From contig NC_068976.1 of assembly GCF_016808095.1 (NCBI RefSeq), forward strand, positions 20,554,371 to 20,618,370: a DNA stretch of 64,000 bases, given 5' to 3'. The translations under genes were made by a program, and so were the position numbers. The stretch's first letter is position 1. Each line of letters opens with the position of its first letter. Shown piece by piece: positions 51,964 to 64,000 of this stretch. The stretch comes from Vigna angularis. Lineage: Eukaryota; Streptophyta; Magnoliopsida; Fabales; Fabaceae. Under the pieces are notes generated by a model. The model made no database searches. It was not told where the DNA came from and saw only the letters and a program-made list of their open reading frames with translations.

Positions 51964-53656
51964 AGAAGAGAAAGCTTTATTTAGGGTTACAAAGATTTGC
52001 AGGCGAGGGATCTTAGCTTCCTTGTGTATGTTCTGATTCAATGACCATGCTGTGATAAGCTTTACCAATCTCTCTCTCTCTCTCTTTCATTATTTATCTC
52101 TCTTGATTTCTCTCTCTACTTGTCAACCATCAAATCTTAAAAGGGTCTTCTGCACAAAGCTGTCACGCACTCAATGAAGCCTTCTTGTTTTTCTTGCTGT
52201 CGTGTCTAACTTTGACTCTTCCTTAATATCAGTACTTGTTCTACTTATTTGTCAATGTATAGTGATATAACACGAGCACCTCATCCAAATGGGAGCTAGG
52301 GTTTTCGACTTTTTCACTCTTTGGTCACACCTCAATCACTTCAATTCGTTTTCACGTATGAAAGAAGTTCGATTCTAATTACATGATCGCATTACATGGT
52401 TGTGCAAAAACTGCAAATCCAGGTTATCTTCCAACTAAATACCTTTTGGGGAGGAAAAGAGATCACTTATTCGCACGGTACATTTATATGTGATATCATT
52501 CATCTTGTGTTTTAGCATCTCTTTTTTTCTTTAACATCTTTGATTGTATATCTTTTTATTTATACAATTTCTTTTGGTAAATGCAGTTTCTCTTTTGAAC
52601 ATACCCTTTTTTATTTCCATACAATATCAAATAAGATATTAGGGTCTCCATTGGTTGTTATACGTACATTTTTAGTGTATAACGTTTTTCAATATCTTGA
52701 AAAGTCTGAATAAAGTTTTCATCATGAATTGGTTGTCGACAAAGTAAATGAATTTAAAGCAATAAGTATTTCTAGAGATTCGTGGAAGTCAGAATTTGTT
52801 TCCCATTTTAGTAAATTTTGTCCTTTACATAAATAGAGGAAAGTATTCTCTGGTTAGGGTTTTCCACCCCATATGGTGGTATTATCAATGTCCATCAGCA
52901 AGAGTATTGTCTACGGTTTTCCATCTTCATCTCCATTGATCTTTTATTTTCATCCTTATCTGTATTTCTAAAAGAATGTAGAATCTTTGAAAGAAGAACA
53001 AAAGGATTTAATGTGAAAGAGGTTACATATCAGAGTGATTATATATTATTCTGATTTCTTTACCCTAAATAGCTAAAAGTAACGTTATGATAACAGATTC
53101 TAAGAATGGCTAAAGGTTAATCACTTCTCTCTTTCCCATTTATTTGTATTGCTTTCATCTTTTTGTGGAATAAAGCTTAGCATTCCTCACGTCAATTCTA
53201 TACCCAACTCTTTCCATTATGAGTTTTGGACTCTTCAATTAAAGGGAAAGGTAAACTTTCACCTACTGATGCAACCATCTACCTCTTCCTGCATATTCCG
53301 CATTATCTCTAACTATGGTTATACAAGTTAACCAGTTTGTGTTTGAACTTTAGTGGGATATGTTACACGTTTAATGGGATATTATAAGATTAAACCTTTT
53401 TCCAATTCGAGATCAGAGCTCTTTGACCTAAAAGTTTAATGTCAATAGAAGATGAGTTCATAATTTATTTGTAAAACACAGATAAATTAATCAACTTTTT
53501 ATGCTTCTGTTTGGTGTATTGTTTGCAGTGTTAGAGGAACTATCGATAGGTACAAGAAAGCATGCGCTGCTTCCTCAAATGCAGAATCTGTCTCTGAAGC
53601 TAATACACAGGTAAATTTCATTAGTGAACAAATCAAAGAAAACTAAGAAAATGCTT

Positions 53657-53709
<53 letters not shown>

Positions 53710-55385
53710 GGTAATTTTTGGTTCAAAAATTGTTTATTGTTTTAAAATATGGTAAGTTTTCTTTATACAAAATATTTATAACTTTCTATGGAGATTAGAT
53801 ATTCTAAAACTTAAATATTAACCCTTTATGTCAACAGTATCTCGGATTATATGATTAGGAACTTGTTAGATCTATATAAATCTTAGGATTTACAAAAATT
53901 GATATATTTAATAAAGAGTAATTTAAATAGTAAAAAAGATGACAAAAAGATACACGATTGAATAAAATGTACTACATAGTTTCTTAAAACAAAAACCAAT
54001 TTAGAAACAAAATAGACAATCTCAGTATTTTCTTTTCTTTTCTTTCCTACAAGACCTTCTGCTTCTAGCAACAAACATGATTTGTGTTTGAATTTGGGAT
54101 TTCTTTTTTGTGTGTGAATAATGTAGTCTTTGGTAAAAAGAATCTGTTTGAGTTTGGTGACTTAATTCTCATCATCTTGAGTGATAAATTCACTGTGTTC
54201 TTTGTTTCTCTTAAGAAAATTAACGATATTAACTATTAAGTGTTCTGGTTAAATCTTCTAAATTTTTTCTATCACCATGTTGTTATATATATATTGTAAC
54301 CTCTTGACAAACATTACACTATATATGAATATCAGTTTTATCAGCAAGAATCATCCAAGTTAAAAAGACAAATCAGAGACATTCAGAATCTAAACAGGTC
54401 AGCTTCTTCTCTTGAAAAGTTTTCCAACAAGTCTCTCGCGAAAAGATCACCGGAATTTCTTGCTTAATTAATTCCAGGCACATCCTTGGTGAAGCTCTTA
54501 GTTCTCTAAGTCTGAAGGAATTAAAGAATCTTGAGAGTAGATTGGAGAAAGGTTTGAGCAGAGTCAGATCCAGAAAGGTATTATAAGAGAATTAAGCCAC
54601 TAAACATAATTAGTAAAAAACTATAGCAACTTATAAAGACAATTTAAGTTAGTATCTTGAATAAAACTATATATGCATTATTTTTCTTCCAAGTTAGAAT
54701 TCTCTGTATGTATATTCCTTTGAACTGACATACACTCAACTTCTTTCAGCATGAGACATTGTTTGCGGATATCGAATTCATGCAAAAGCGGGTACGTATA
54801 CTCATCCTTCCTTCAATGCATGCTATATATGAGTTTCTGCTTTGCTTGCTTCATTATTTAGACATATACATATATATAGTATCTGAAGAAAATGAATATA
54901 TACAACAATATTGAACATGATTGTGTAACTCTAGTGACAGGACCAAGAATATGAAACTGAAGCCGAATAATCCTGAAAACTAACTTAAAATTTGATAGAT
55001 TAATACAAACTTTACCGAAATTATGTCTGATATTTGTACATGGTCGACCTCTTCTAACATATGCATGAAAAAACGCAGGAAATAGAGCTGCAAAACCACA
55101 ATAATTTTCTGCGAGCTAAGGTCTCTCATCATTCTCCAAGACTTTTTCTCTTTGTATATATAGATAGATATAGATATAATGTAACTAAGAATACATGGTT
55201 GGTGTGATGATTGGTAGATAGCTGAACACGATAGAGAAGAAGAACAACAGCAACATATGACAGGAAATGTGTGCGAGTCCTTACCAGCTTCACAGTCATA
55301 TGACAGGAATTTCTTCCCTGTAAACCTCATAGATTCCAGTCATCAATACTCACGTCAAGACCACACTGCTCTTCAACTTGTGTAA
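51314..55385 (+). CDS. SHP: AGAMOUS-clade MADS-box transcription factor, SHATTERPROOF/PLENA lineage
   Basis: Seven coding exons: 51314-51543, 53529-53610, 54336-54397, 54478-54577, 54750-54791, 55079-55120, 55218-55385; 241 residues. The N-terminal extension [16 protein letters not shown] precedes the MADS domain (residues ~18-76, [20 protein letters not shown]). The I region is [15 protein letters not shown]. The K domain spans exons 3-6: [39 protein letters not shown] and [19 protein letters not shown]. The C-terminus ends TALQLV, the AG motif II end. [14 protein letters not shown] and SRVRSRKHE match the SHP/PLE side rather than AG proper. Family members form MADS tetramers that specify carpel, ovule and fruit (valve margin) identity. 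A ~2-kb intron follows the MADS exon, where AG-clade genes carry their regulatory elements. The last junction (LQLV, TAA) may be extended by a tiny further exon in transcripts. Confidence 0.93.
51652..51716. repeat. (AC)n(AT)n microsatellite in MADS intron 1
   Basis: About 10 AC units followed by about 22 AT units, about 110 bases after the exon 1 donor. Confidence 0.9.
51910..51959. repeat. (TA)n microsatellite in MADS intron 1
   Basis: About 25 uninterrupted TA units, preceded by looser TA-rich sequence from about 51891. Confidence 0.9.
52648..52938 (+). promoter_or_regulatory. Two CCANTG (LEAFY-type) sites in the long intron
   Basis: CCATTG occurs at 52648-52653 (CCATTGG) and 52933-52938 (CCATTGA). 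LEAFY binds CCANTG sites in the large intron of AGAMOUS. The motif is short and could occur by chance, and no full CArG box was found beside them. Confidence 0.25.
53658..53704. repeat. (CT)n(TA)n microsatellite in MADS intron 2
   Basis: About ten CT units then about twelve TA units, starting about 48 bases after the exon 2 donor. Confidence 0.85.
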
Positions 55386-55609
55386 GCACATTATTCGTCT
55401 TCATCACAAGTTAATTGTTTTTTAATGCATTGATGCATCCATGATGAAATTTTTACACAGCAAGGTAAAGCAGCAATGAACATTTTGCCAATCTTTGTAT
55501 AAGCTTTTTAATTCATGTCATCCATACACTCTATTATCAGAAAAATAAATCAGTAGTAAGTAATGTATTGTAAAGTCTTGTGTGTTGTTTTCTTTTCTTT
55601 TTTTCAGTC

Positions 55610-55613
<4 letters not shown>

Positions 55614-55700
<87 letters not shown>
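55614..55700. repeat. Long (TA)n tract
   Basis: About 43 uninterrupted TA units, 230 bases after the MADS stop, probably at the edge of its 3' UTR. Confidence 0.95.
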
Positions 55701-55703
<3 letters not shown>

Positions 55704-56756
55704 ATTATTATATTTAGATACCACTTAATAACCAATATATTAATATTTTTTAATTTTAATTTAAAGTTTAATATATATCATTAAAACTAGCTGTGAAGTG
55801 AATGTTTTCAGTCTCAAAGTATATACTTTTGTTATATTTACACACTTATTTTATCAAACAGCTCAATTATAATTTTACTTCAATTTTTTTCCTTTTCTTC
55901 TTTTCTTCTATTCCTCTCCTTTTTTTTCTCTTAAATCCCAAATTTGAGGGGCCTCTTTAGATTTTATTTTATTTTTTTATGACTTTAGGGTTTATTTACA
56001 TAAATATTTATGAATATAATGAAATTAACATTTTCATAATATATAAGGCATAAACTAATTTATAGAACTTTTCTTATATAATTTTTATAAATTCTTATTT
56101 TTGAATTGATTATAAGAAATTCATTAAATAGAATCTGAATTAGAAATAATGAATATTTAGTTGTTGAATAATTTAACTTGTAAAATATTTTTTTAAATTA
56201 AGGATTGTTAGTTTTGAAATTATGTTTTATTTCCATATATAACTGGTCATTAAACCAGTCTCTAAAATTAATAGTCAAGTTAGTGACTATTAATTTTTTA
56301 TAAACATTTTTTCGCGTTATGTGTAAACTGATTTCGATCTATAGAAAAATATTACATGTAATCTCTCCTACAAACCATATACATATCGATTTTTAGAAAT
56401 GTGATAAACTCACTTACACAAAACTATAGTTTATAAGTAAAATTAATATTAATTTATATATTATAATTTAATCTTATTTTTGTTATTAAATTTGTATGTA
56501 ATTGGTTTCCATGAATCTGATTATAGAAGTTGTGCATTATTTTCTAACACTTTCTCCCTTGATTTTGACCTTTGGATGCAGCTGATAACCCTATTTAAAA
56601 TTATGGCATAGCCTTTCTATGATTTGGAAGTGGTGTGGGATACATATCCCTAAGTCTCCTGAAGGGTGCCCTTCGAATTTCCTCTGCTAAACTTCTTCCC
56701 ATGAAAACTTTAAGAAATTAAAGCAAGAATCAGCATTTGTACTAATACATCATATG

Positions 56757-56757
<1 letters not shown>

Positions 56758-56834
<77 letters not shown>
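56758..56834. repeat. Long (TA)n tract
   Basis: About 38 uninterrupted TA units in intergenic DNA. Confidence 0.95.
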
Positions 56835-56837
<3 letters not shown>

Positions 56838-58943
56838 ATTGTCTGTGTATCTTCCAATATGTATAATTTCCATACATTCAGTCCTACCATATTAATTTGT
56901 GTTGTATCTTTGGTTGGCCCTACTATATACTATAAATTTAATGAAAAAATTTGTGGACTGCACATAACTAATCAAATATCACGTGAAAGGGAAACAAAAA
57001 AATATCAAATTCTTTTTCCTTTATGTACATTGGGAAAACTAATTTTCGTAAATTGTACGAAAAAGTAGGGATGTGAAGAAATGTTATTTGTTTAATTTGT
57101 ACAACTAAAAAAGGTTAAAAGATAAATTTGAATGTAACAAACAAGAAAAATTAATTTGACGCACTCTAAAAACAATACACTCACTTATCTTACAATTTAA
57201 TTTAGTAATATAATAATGTGAATTTGAATTTTAAGTTAAAAAGTAAAGAAAATTTAATTAAAACATTATTGATTTGAATTGACAAGTGTTTTTTGTTTCA
57301 CGGATGTCATCTTTCGTTTTTTGAATATATAAAGGCAAAAATAAAAATTGATGTAAAGTGTGAAGGGAGATGTAGATAGCATGGGCCGGAATGAATTTGA
57401 CACCTAAGTATTACAGATTGGGCTTTATTTGGGTCTAATATTTTATCAAACCCAAAACTCTCTCACCCGTGAGACCAGCTCCGAAGTCAAAACACAAACT
57501 AAGGCAGAGTAATCCGAAAAGTGTGTTTTGTTCAAAAAGCAGCTATAACGAGATATTGTTTAGGAACAAGAATTAGTCATTTAAATTAATTATTTACCGT
57601 AAATTTGTAAATTTTACACTAAAAGAATTTTATAAAAGATCACTCATAAAATAAATATGTTGGGGGATTTTGTATGATGGCATTGGATCATATTCATTGA
57701 AACTCCGAAATAGTTGATCTTATAGGATTATCTTTATAACATCATTGAACCTGTATAAATCAACTTTAGGATTCAGTTGTATATGTTTCTAAAATATCAT
57801 AAGATCATTAAAAAGATACTATATATGTAACGTAGTTATTTATAGTGTTAAAGAAAAAAAAAGGTTGAGAAAATGTTTGGTTATTATAATATAATTTCTT
57901 TATTTATATTTAATTAAACTTAAATATTGTATTTAAAGTTTAATTATTTTTTGAATACATAAATGTATCTTTTTTTTCTTTCATTTCTTTTAGTAATTTT
58001 TTTTTTACATTTTTAGTTCATCTATTATTATGATAAAAATATATGTACTTTAATACTTTAAAAAAACATATACTTATCATTCATTTTAATAATATAATAG
58101 TATATTAATACTTTAAATTAAAAAATTAGAAAATATAATTAAAACATACATATATTGAGTGTAAAGTGGTTGGTTTTTATTGATACTTAAAATATGGCTT
58201 GAATGTTGAAATGTAAAATGATTGATTGTGATACATTTTAAGGTTATCATGTTATATATTAATTTTATGTGTTATTAAAGTGAGAATTACTTGTTATTCT
58301 AATGGTTTGTCGAGTATTTACACCATTATCATATATTTTAATCCCTTTTAACGTTTAAATAGGATAAGATTCATCCTTTTCAGCTTTTCACAATTACGCT
58401 GGAAATAGATATATCTAAAATGGTTTAAAGATCAAGCCCAAATAATTAATGTAGAAAATATTTTTTTTAATAAAGTGTAAGGAATTTGAGAACCCTTGCT
58501 ATAAACTTAAAAGCCAAGAAAGAAACTTAAAATCCAACAGGATACAAATGCTGTCTACTAAGACGATTAATATCATAATTTTATAAAGAAATTACATTTC
58601 ATACTTAACTGCTGTAGCTTCTTCTGGCAGAGTATTTTCATGTATAGAATAATTAAGCTATTTGTATATGTATGGACGATTATATATATGCATGAATGCA
58701 TGTTACAGGGACTGAAGGCAAAACCTTCTTCTCTCTTTTTTCATGCATTATTCATCATTAGAATTTTTCATCTCGTGAGACTTTTTTATTTTTTTCAGAT
58801 TTTTCATAAAATTCTAATTTCTTATCTATATTTTTTTTTTTTAAATTACAGAAAAATATTAGTAAAAAAGTCCCACAACTATGAAAAGTTCTGATAATGA
58901 TTATTGGTGGTATCTGAAGATGAACTTTGGATCTGTAATTTCT

Positions 58944-61900
58944 TCACTCTATAATGCTACATTTCCTAATAAACTTATGGGAGAAATTTACGTATCTATT
59001 CCATAAAGTTCGAACCTGAGGTAAACCAATTTCGAGCCAGGGCTTTGCTGGGCCATTGAAATGAACAACAGAAGCACCTTCAACTCTCTCTAAGCTATTG
59101 CTCATTTCTTCTTCTGATCGATACTCATAACCCAAATCAGTGACCAGCCATAATGAATCTATGGGCTGCACTTCACCCTCAAAAGCAATCAAAGCAGGTC
59201 CAACAACTCCAGGATTCCACAATGTCAACCCAGACTTCACGTTCTGCAACAAACCAAATCATATGCATGTAGTTTAATATCATAATCACAAAATTAACAG
59301 AACTAAACAGCACCCTTCATGATATAATGAATTTAATGAATATCTAAAGCACAATATTTCTTTCTCTCTCTCAAACATTTATGAATGCAATCATACATGA
59401 ACGCCTCGTACAATACTTACAAGCTTCAACCAGTAATGATAAGTCTCAGTAATATCGGATCTCCTCCAAGCTTCAAGATCAAATATATTCACGCCAAAGA
59501 GCCATGCACACTTGTCACCATCAAAGTTGGATGATATGATAGGATGCGAAAAGTTCAAGAAGTTGACGTATTTGTTTCCACGGCAGCAGCTATTCTCACA
59601 CCATGACTTGAACACGGAACCACTCACTTTGCCATTAAGATCTAGTTCCCACAAAAAAGATATGTCCTTCTGTACTACAACATCATCGTCCACCAGTACA
59701 ACCTTGTTTAGATCTGGAAACAGCTGTGACGGACCACAAAAATCACGAAACATGTCAAGTTCTTACTAAGTCCTTAAGACAGCACAAAAACCTTGACACT
59801 GCTGCAATTACGGTCGCTGACATTTTTTAAAACCTTGACATTTTTTGCCTTGGTCCATAAAATTCACATTATGAAACAGTCATGAATAATCACTGAACAT
59901 TTGTTTTGTTTTATCTCTAAAATCATAGGAAAGGTTTTATATTGAGGTAACAGTGATCTCATATCATTCCTTAATATATTGCAGATATTTGTGGTGGCAG
60001 ACGCCACAAAACCCTTGAAACGCTGACACCATTTTCAAAATCCTCGATGTTAGGGCTAGCAAGAAAAAATAAGAAAGAAAAGATAAATAATTAGTTACCT
60101 CAGGGATATAGAGACGGAGTTGATTCAACGAGGAAAGGCTGCTTGGCATTAAAGCTTCTAAATATCTGTTATCCTCTTCATTGTGCTCAAGCTCCTTCTT
60201 TTTATAGTTGTTGTAGTAGTGCTTCCAAATTAAATCATTAGTTTCCAGCATCTCTGTGATACCATCATTCACTTCTTTAGACCAATCATATTGGTGTAAG
60301 CCCCTAACCTCAATAACTGCTGAATTAATAGAGTTGATGGCAAACCAGGTGTGCATCGGAGTATAAGTTTTCTTGTCGGTGACAACGTGAAAGACTAATC
60401 TTCCAGGGTTGGCTGAGTTTTCAAGGGTGGAAGCTACAACAACTGAAGCTGCAAGGACGTTGTCTGTTAGGAGAACTATGTGGTGAAGTGTAGGGTCAAC
60501 AAGGCGAGAGACATGTAGAGGAGAAGGTAGACGAGATCTGGCCATGGCATTTACAGTGTATTCTTCAGCCAACTTCAGACAAAGACAGTGCAAACCTTTG
60601 GGAACTCCCTGCGACGCTATATACCAATTAAGTGACTCCTTCTTTCTAGCTGATTGCACCTCACGTTCCATCTCTGATAGCTACGTATACATATCAACAT
60701 AATCAGTGACCTTTCTAAGTGTTATATTAGTTAAATTAGTAAGTATTTGTATAATTTTACTTGTTTTTAAAGTTCTCTGTCAAACGTACTTATAAGAATA
60801 TGATTCCGCTTCCCAAATAATTTAAGACCTAGCATAGCTCAGATGGATTTTGCCATTCATAGTTGTAAACAACGTTGTGTTCAACACAACAGTAGCGGTA
60901 CAGTACAAGCTGCATGGCAGTCCATAATTGAAGGAAGAATTACATATAGAATAATAGTTAATAAATGACAAATGTAAAAGCTAAAGACAATTTCTAAACA
61001 CTGATTTTTGTCTCACCCCTAAGGTTTCTTAACCTATATTCGATATATCGAAAATTTTCAAAAGAGCTATGAACTCGATGTTTATATTATTTTTAGTCCA
61101 TTGCAAACTACCTTCTGGTGGATCAAAAATTATGGAATAGTGAATGATACGTAGTTATCTTAAGAAGAAGTGGCTAAAATAAAGTGGATATTTGTGTACC
61201 GTGGCTTTGGTCTTGAAAGCAAATGCCTTAAGGTCTTGTTTGGACGCCAACACTTTGACAAGCTCGTTAAATGACTGTGTTCCTCCTTCATTTGCCTTAT
61301 TACCATCATTTGCCTCTATTAGTGCTCTGGTCAGCTCTTCTCTCAGTTTCTTCATGCATGTATATACACACAGTATCATCGTAAAAACGGGAATGAAAGT
61401 CACGGGAATGTAAAATATGAGTTCTCATTACTTAATTATTTGTCCATGCATACATTTTTTTTTACTATAAAAATTTAAATGCATTATAAACTTCACTTAT
61501 TTACAACATGTTATTATAAATAAAAGCATTCCTCTTCTTTTATCAAAGTGTTTAAGTTTTTCCAGTCAGCTTTATAAAATATTGAGATAGCAAAACTGTT
61601 TTATAAGGATGTAAAAAGCAAGTACTTATTTCATTATAACTATCTGGGTGATACTTTTAATATTTGAATTTACGTCTAATAACATACCACCTTAAAAATT
61701 AACACCGTAAAATTTAATTTTACGTTACAAAGAAATTATGAAGATTTGATATTTTATTTAATATTTTCTAAGCATGGCAATCTAAAAATAAAAAAAGAAG
61801 TTCTAAGGACAACAGAAATGGAAAAGTACATATTATTATCAAAATACATCTCTGAATCTTTGTAACCAAATTTCTGAAGTTTAATTTATTGAAATTTTGT

Positions 61901-63888
61901 ATCAAACAATGGATTACAGTTGTTGTGTTGTGACCTATAATTATCATTTGAAGTCTCTCTTCCAATATCTTATCTTGCCTTATTAATTTTAATTAATGTC
62001 ATTACCATATTTGAAAACGCCCCGCGAATGCCTATGGCGGAGATTCTGAATCTTTCACGTTCTTGTTTATAGTGCTCGTATTAAAATCCAATACTAACAT
62101 GTTATAATGTTTACTCTTCCTTCAATATAATTAGACTTCAATATAACATTAACTAAATAATTCACACACTTAATTATATATATGTATCTATATTAATAAA
62201 ATAATATAGCAAAAGTAATTATTCAAATCATATTAGGAATTATTCATGACTGCACATTTTAATAAATACGAAAGTTAAAAACTTGAAGAAAATAACAAAT
62301 ATATATTTTAGTATCCTGATGATTTCATAAAAATAAAACATAAAATATTAATTTCAACATTATCCAGCTCACCCTAAAACGAATTAGTGATAATAATTTA
62401 TTAAAATAGGTTATTCAAACAATACGTGTTTATCGAAATAGTGATACGATACAAAAAGTCCATCAGAAAGGATTAAAAATATAGATTGGCTCTACCAGAT
62501 TGTCGTCACCTCCGCCGAAAAATGTCGATCCCACGCAATCTGTGACAATTACAATGGTCACAAATGTGAGCTCATTTTAAAGATGATTTTATCATTAATC
62601 GTTCAAGGTTTTTTTTTTTTTTTTTGTCGTTGAAAGATAGAAGAATAGAGGGAGGAGACTTTGAAAACTGTGTGCGTCAACTTTCGTTTTATATAAACTG
62701 ATAAAAATAATACATAATATGATACATTTATAAAGTAGATTGTAATTAATTTGATTCCAATCGAATACTTTTTGGTATTTTGGAAATTAGAAATGGTAAG
62801 ACATTATGACCTAAAATATAAAAATCAATTATTGATTTAGATTTAATACTGATTAAGAATTATTACACATTAATAATTTACAATATTATTAATAGTTAAA
62901 AGATAAATCTAAATTGCACGTAATATTACAATGATTATATTCTTTCATTAAAATTAGAGTTTTACCTGACTGACATATATTAACCTTTAAAATCAATTTT
63001 TATTCTTTCTTATTGAGGAATAGTACCAAAAGCATTTATAACGCTACTCCAAAATATTAAAGATATCCATATACATGAAACTTAAACTATTATTTTCACT
63101 TTTTTTAGTAAAAGAAACATAACATTTTAAAATGCAAAACGTATTTAAATAATACTATCATTTGAAAATATAATAACTGATTTAAAGTTTCGACATTTTT
63201 AATTTTTACATTTTCGTATTTAAACTGTGTACAAAATCTTTTTTTTATCTAATTAAATTGAAACAAAAAATGTGAATGCATGTGTTTAAAAGCTCCAATT
63301 ATACAAAACATATTCAATGCATTAAAAAATATACTTCTCATTAAATAATTCATTTAAAAAAGTTTCCAAATAATATTATTAAAGAAATCATCAACAGAAT
63401 TTTAAAAATGGTAAATTAAAAACATTATGTTTGACGAAGAGGAGAAATGGAGAAGAAAAATAAAATAGTAAGTTTTTGCATTTATTATCTTGAAAATAAG
63501 TTGAAAGAAGAGGTCTTCTCCATCATCATATGGTGCGGTAGGTCGTTACAGATTCGGTGGGACTTTTTTCAACACTCAAATTCATATGTACTTTACTTGT
63601 CCCACAATTAGGTTAACCGTAAAAAAAAAAGCAGATATAATTCAAAATTATGAGCGAAAATTGAAAAGGAGTCGGAAATTTACCAAAGGTGGAGCACGCC
63701 GCAGAAGATTCCACCACCAAAACAGCTACTCTCACAAAACCCAGCAGCAACACAATTCCGAGAGCCACCACCGTCCGGTAGGAAACCCGGCGACCGACGA
63801 TGGTGTCGGCAGGAGCAGATGTCTTTGCGGCGGATTTGGTAACAGCGACAACTCTTTTTATCTCCTTCGCAGATACATAGAACTTCAT
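58944..63888 (-). CDS. GAUT15: GAUT15, GT8 galacturonosyltransferase-family protein
   Basis: Six exons on the minus strand: 63888-63684, 62539-62496, 61349-61200, 60680-60099, 59723-59421, 59243-58944; 527 residues (Arabidopsis GAUT15 is about 540). GAUTs are Golgi type II membrane enzymes that extend the homogalacturonan part of pectin. The N-terminus [11 protein letters not shown] matches GAUT15. One transmembrane helix follows ([20 protein letters not shown]), then a stem ([20 protein letters not shown], partly from a 44-base exon 2). The GT8 domain has [20 protein letters not shown] and GLHQYDW. The DxD metal site lies in [12 protein letters not shown] (D339-D341). HFNGPAKPW (489-497) closes the catalytic core. 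It ends [17 protein letters not shown]. The usual WxxGMN motif reads WLFGVN. All junctions join in frame and no disabling change is seen. Confidence 0.94.
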
Positions 63889-64000
63889 CTTCCGAATTCC
63901 ATTCGTCTCTACCTAACTTTTTTCTTAGTCCTCCAATATCAAATCAGCACCAGATCTGAGCCACTTACACTCACAAGGAGATGTGCGTGTTGCATTCGCA
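63889..64000 (-). other. GAUT15 5' leader
   Basis: Minus-strand sequence just upstream of the GAUT15 start codon, moderately T/C-rich. It runs off the right edge, so the promoter is outside the window. Confidence 0.5.

Larger units (their letters stand above)
55386..58943. other. Intergenic region between the MADS gene and GAUT15
   Basis: Convergent genes flank this AT-rich space. Apart from two long TA tracts and a GC-richer patch near 57380-57560 I see no feature and no coding sequence. Confidence 0.5.

Noticed and set aside
51314..55385. Assigning the MADS gene to AGAMOUS itself
   Set aside because: The [14 protein letters not shown] and SRVRSRKHE strings fit the SHP/PLE branch better than AG, which has ISNLQNHNRQMMGE-like sequence.
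55518..55784. Open frames made of repeated Ile-Tyr
   Set aside because: They are translations of the TA microsatellite; the same applies to 51459-52016 and 56754-57068.
1..64000. tRNA, rRNA, microRNA and CRISPR features
   Set aside because: No tRNA T-loop/A-box pair, rRNA core or remembered plant miRNA sequence was spotted by eye. The 91-bp array is a contiguous tandem repeat with no spacers, so it is not CRISPR-like.

Overview
This is a plant nuclear window. It is AT-rich, with GT-AG introns, plant protein families and many transposable-element (TE) relics. The repeats (GGGTTAAATATG-type Mutator TIRs, LTR promoters) and the protein sequences point to a legume, probably of the Phaseolus/Vigna/Glycine group. 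That placement is inference from recognition, not from a search.

Layout of genes. (1) 158-1206, minus: first three exons of mitochondrial COQ3 (ubiquinone O-methyltransferase), cut by the window edge. (2) 2953-8278, plus: a 12-exon ankyrin-protein kinase, the ILK5 orthologue. (3) 28482-36404, plus: a three-exon nuclear-type protein with two duplicated UBZ4 zinc fingers, distantly HAPLESS8-like. (4) 38134-39180, minus: HVA22f (TB2/DP1/REEP family). (5) 51314-55385, plus: a SHATTERPROOF/PLENA-lineage AGAMOUS-clade MADS-box gene with a long first coding intron. (6) 58944-63888, minus: GAUT15, a GT8 galacturonosyltransferase-family gene. These are unrelated single genes, not an operon or cluster.

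Layout of repeats. 9.9-15.4 kb reads as a three-layer nest: a decayed Ty1/copia element, broken by a minus-strand gypsy-like LTR, itself broken by a 1.26-kb Mutator-like element whose TIRs and target duplication are still visible. 24.1-26.75 kb is another minus-strand LTR-like unit holding eight near-identical 91-bp tandem repeats. 40.5-43.75 kb is a mosaic: an array of a 12-bp GTATTCGGTTCC motif, two captured coding fragments (one the N-terminus of an SR-protein kinase) and a 1.58-kb Mutator-like element with 168-bp TIRs. Long TA microsatellites are frequent, especially in and after the MADS gene.

The least expected signal is at 12.10-12.45 kb. Three diverged repeat copies in the presumed leader of the gypsy-like LTR each carry a small hairpin with the same AGACA loop, and their stems differ by paired, compensating changes. 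I found no defence, biosynthetic or other multi-gene system. Exon boundaries were placed by eye from reading frame, GT/AG sites and remembered family sequence; no alignment or expression data were used.
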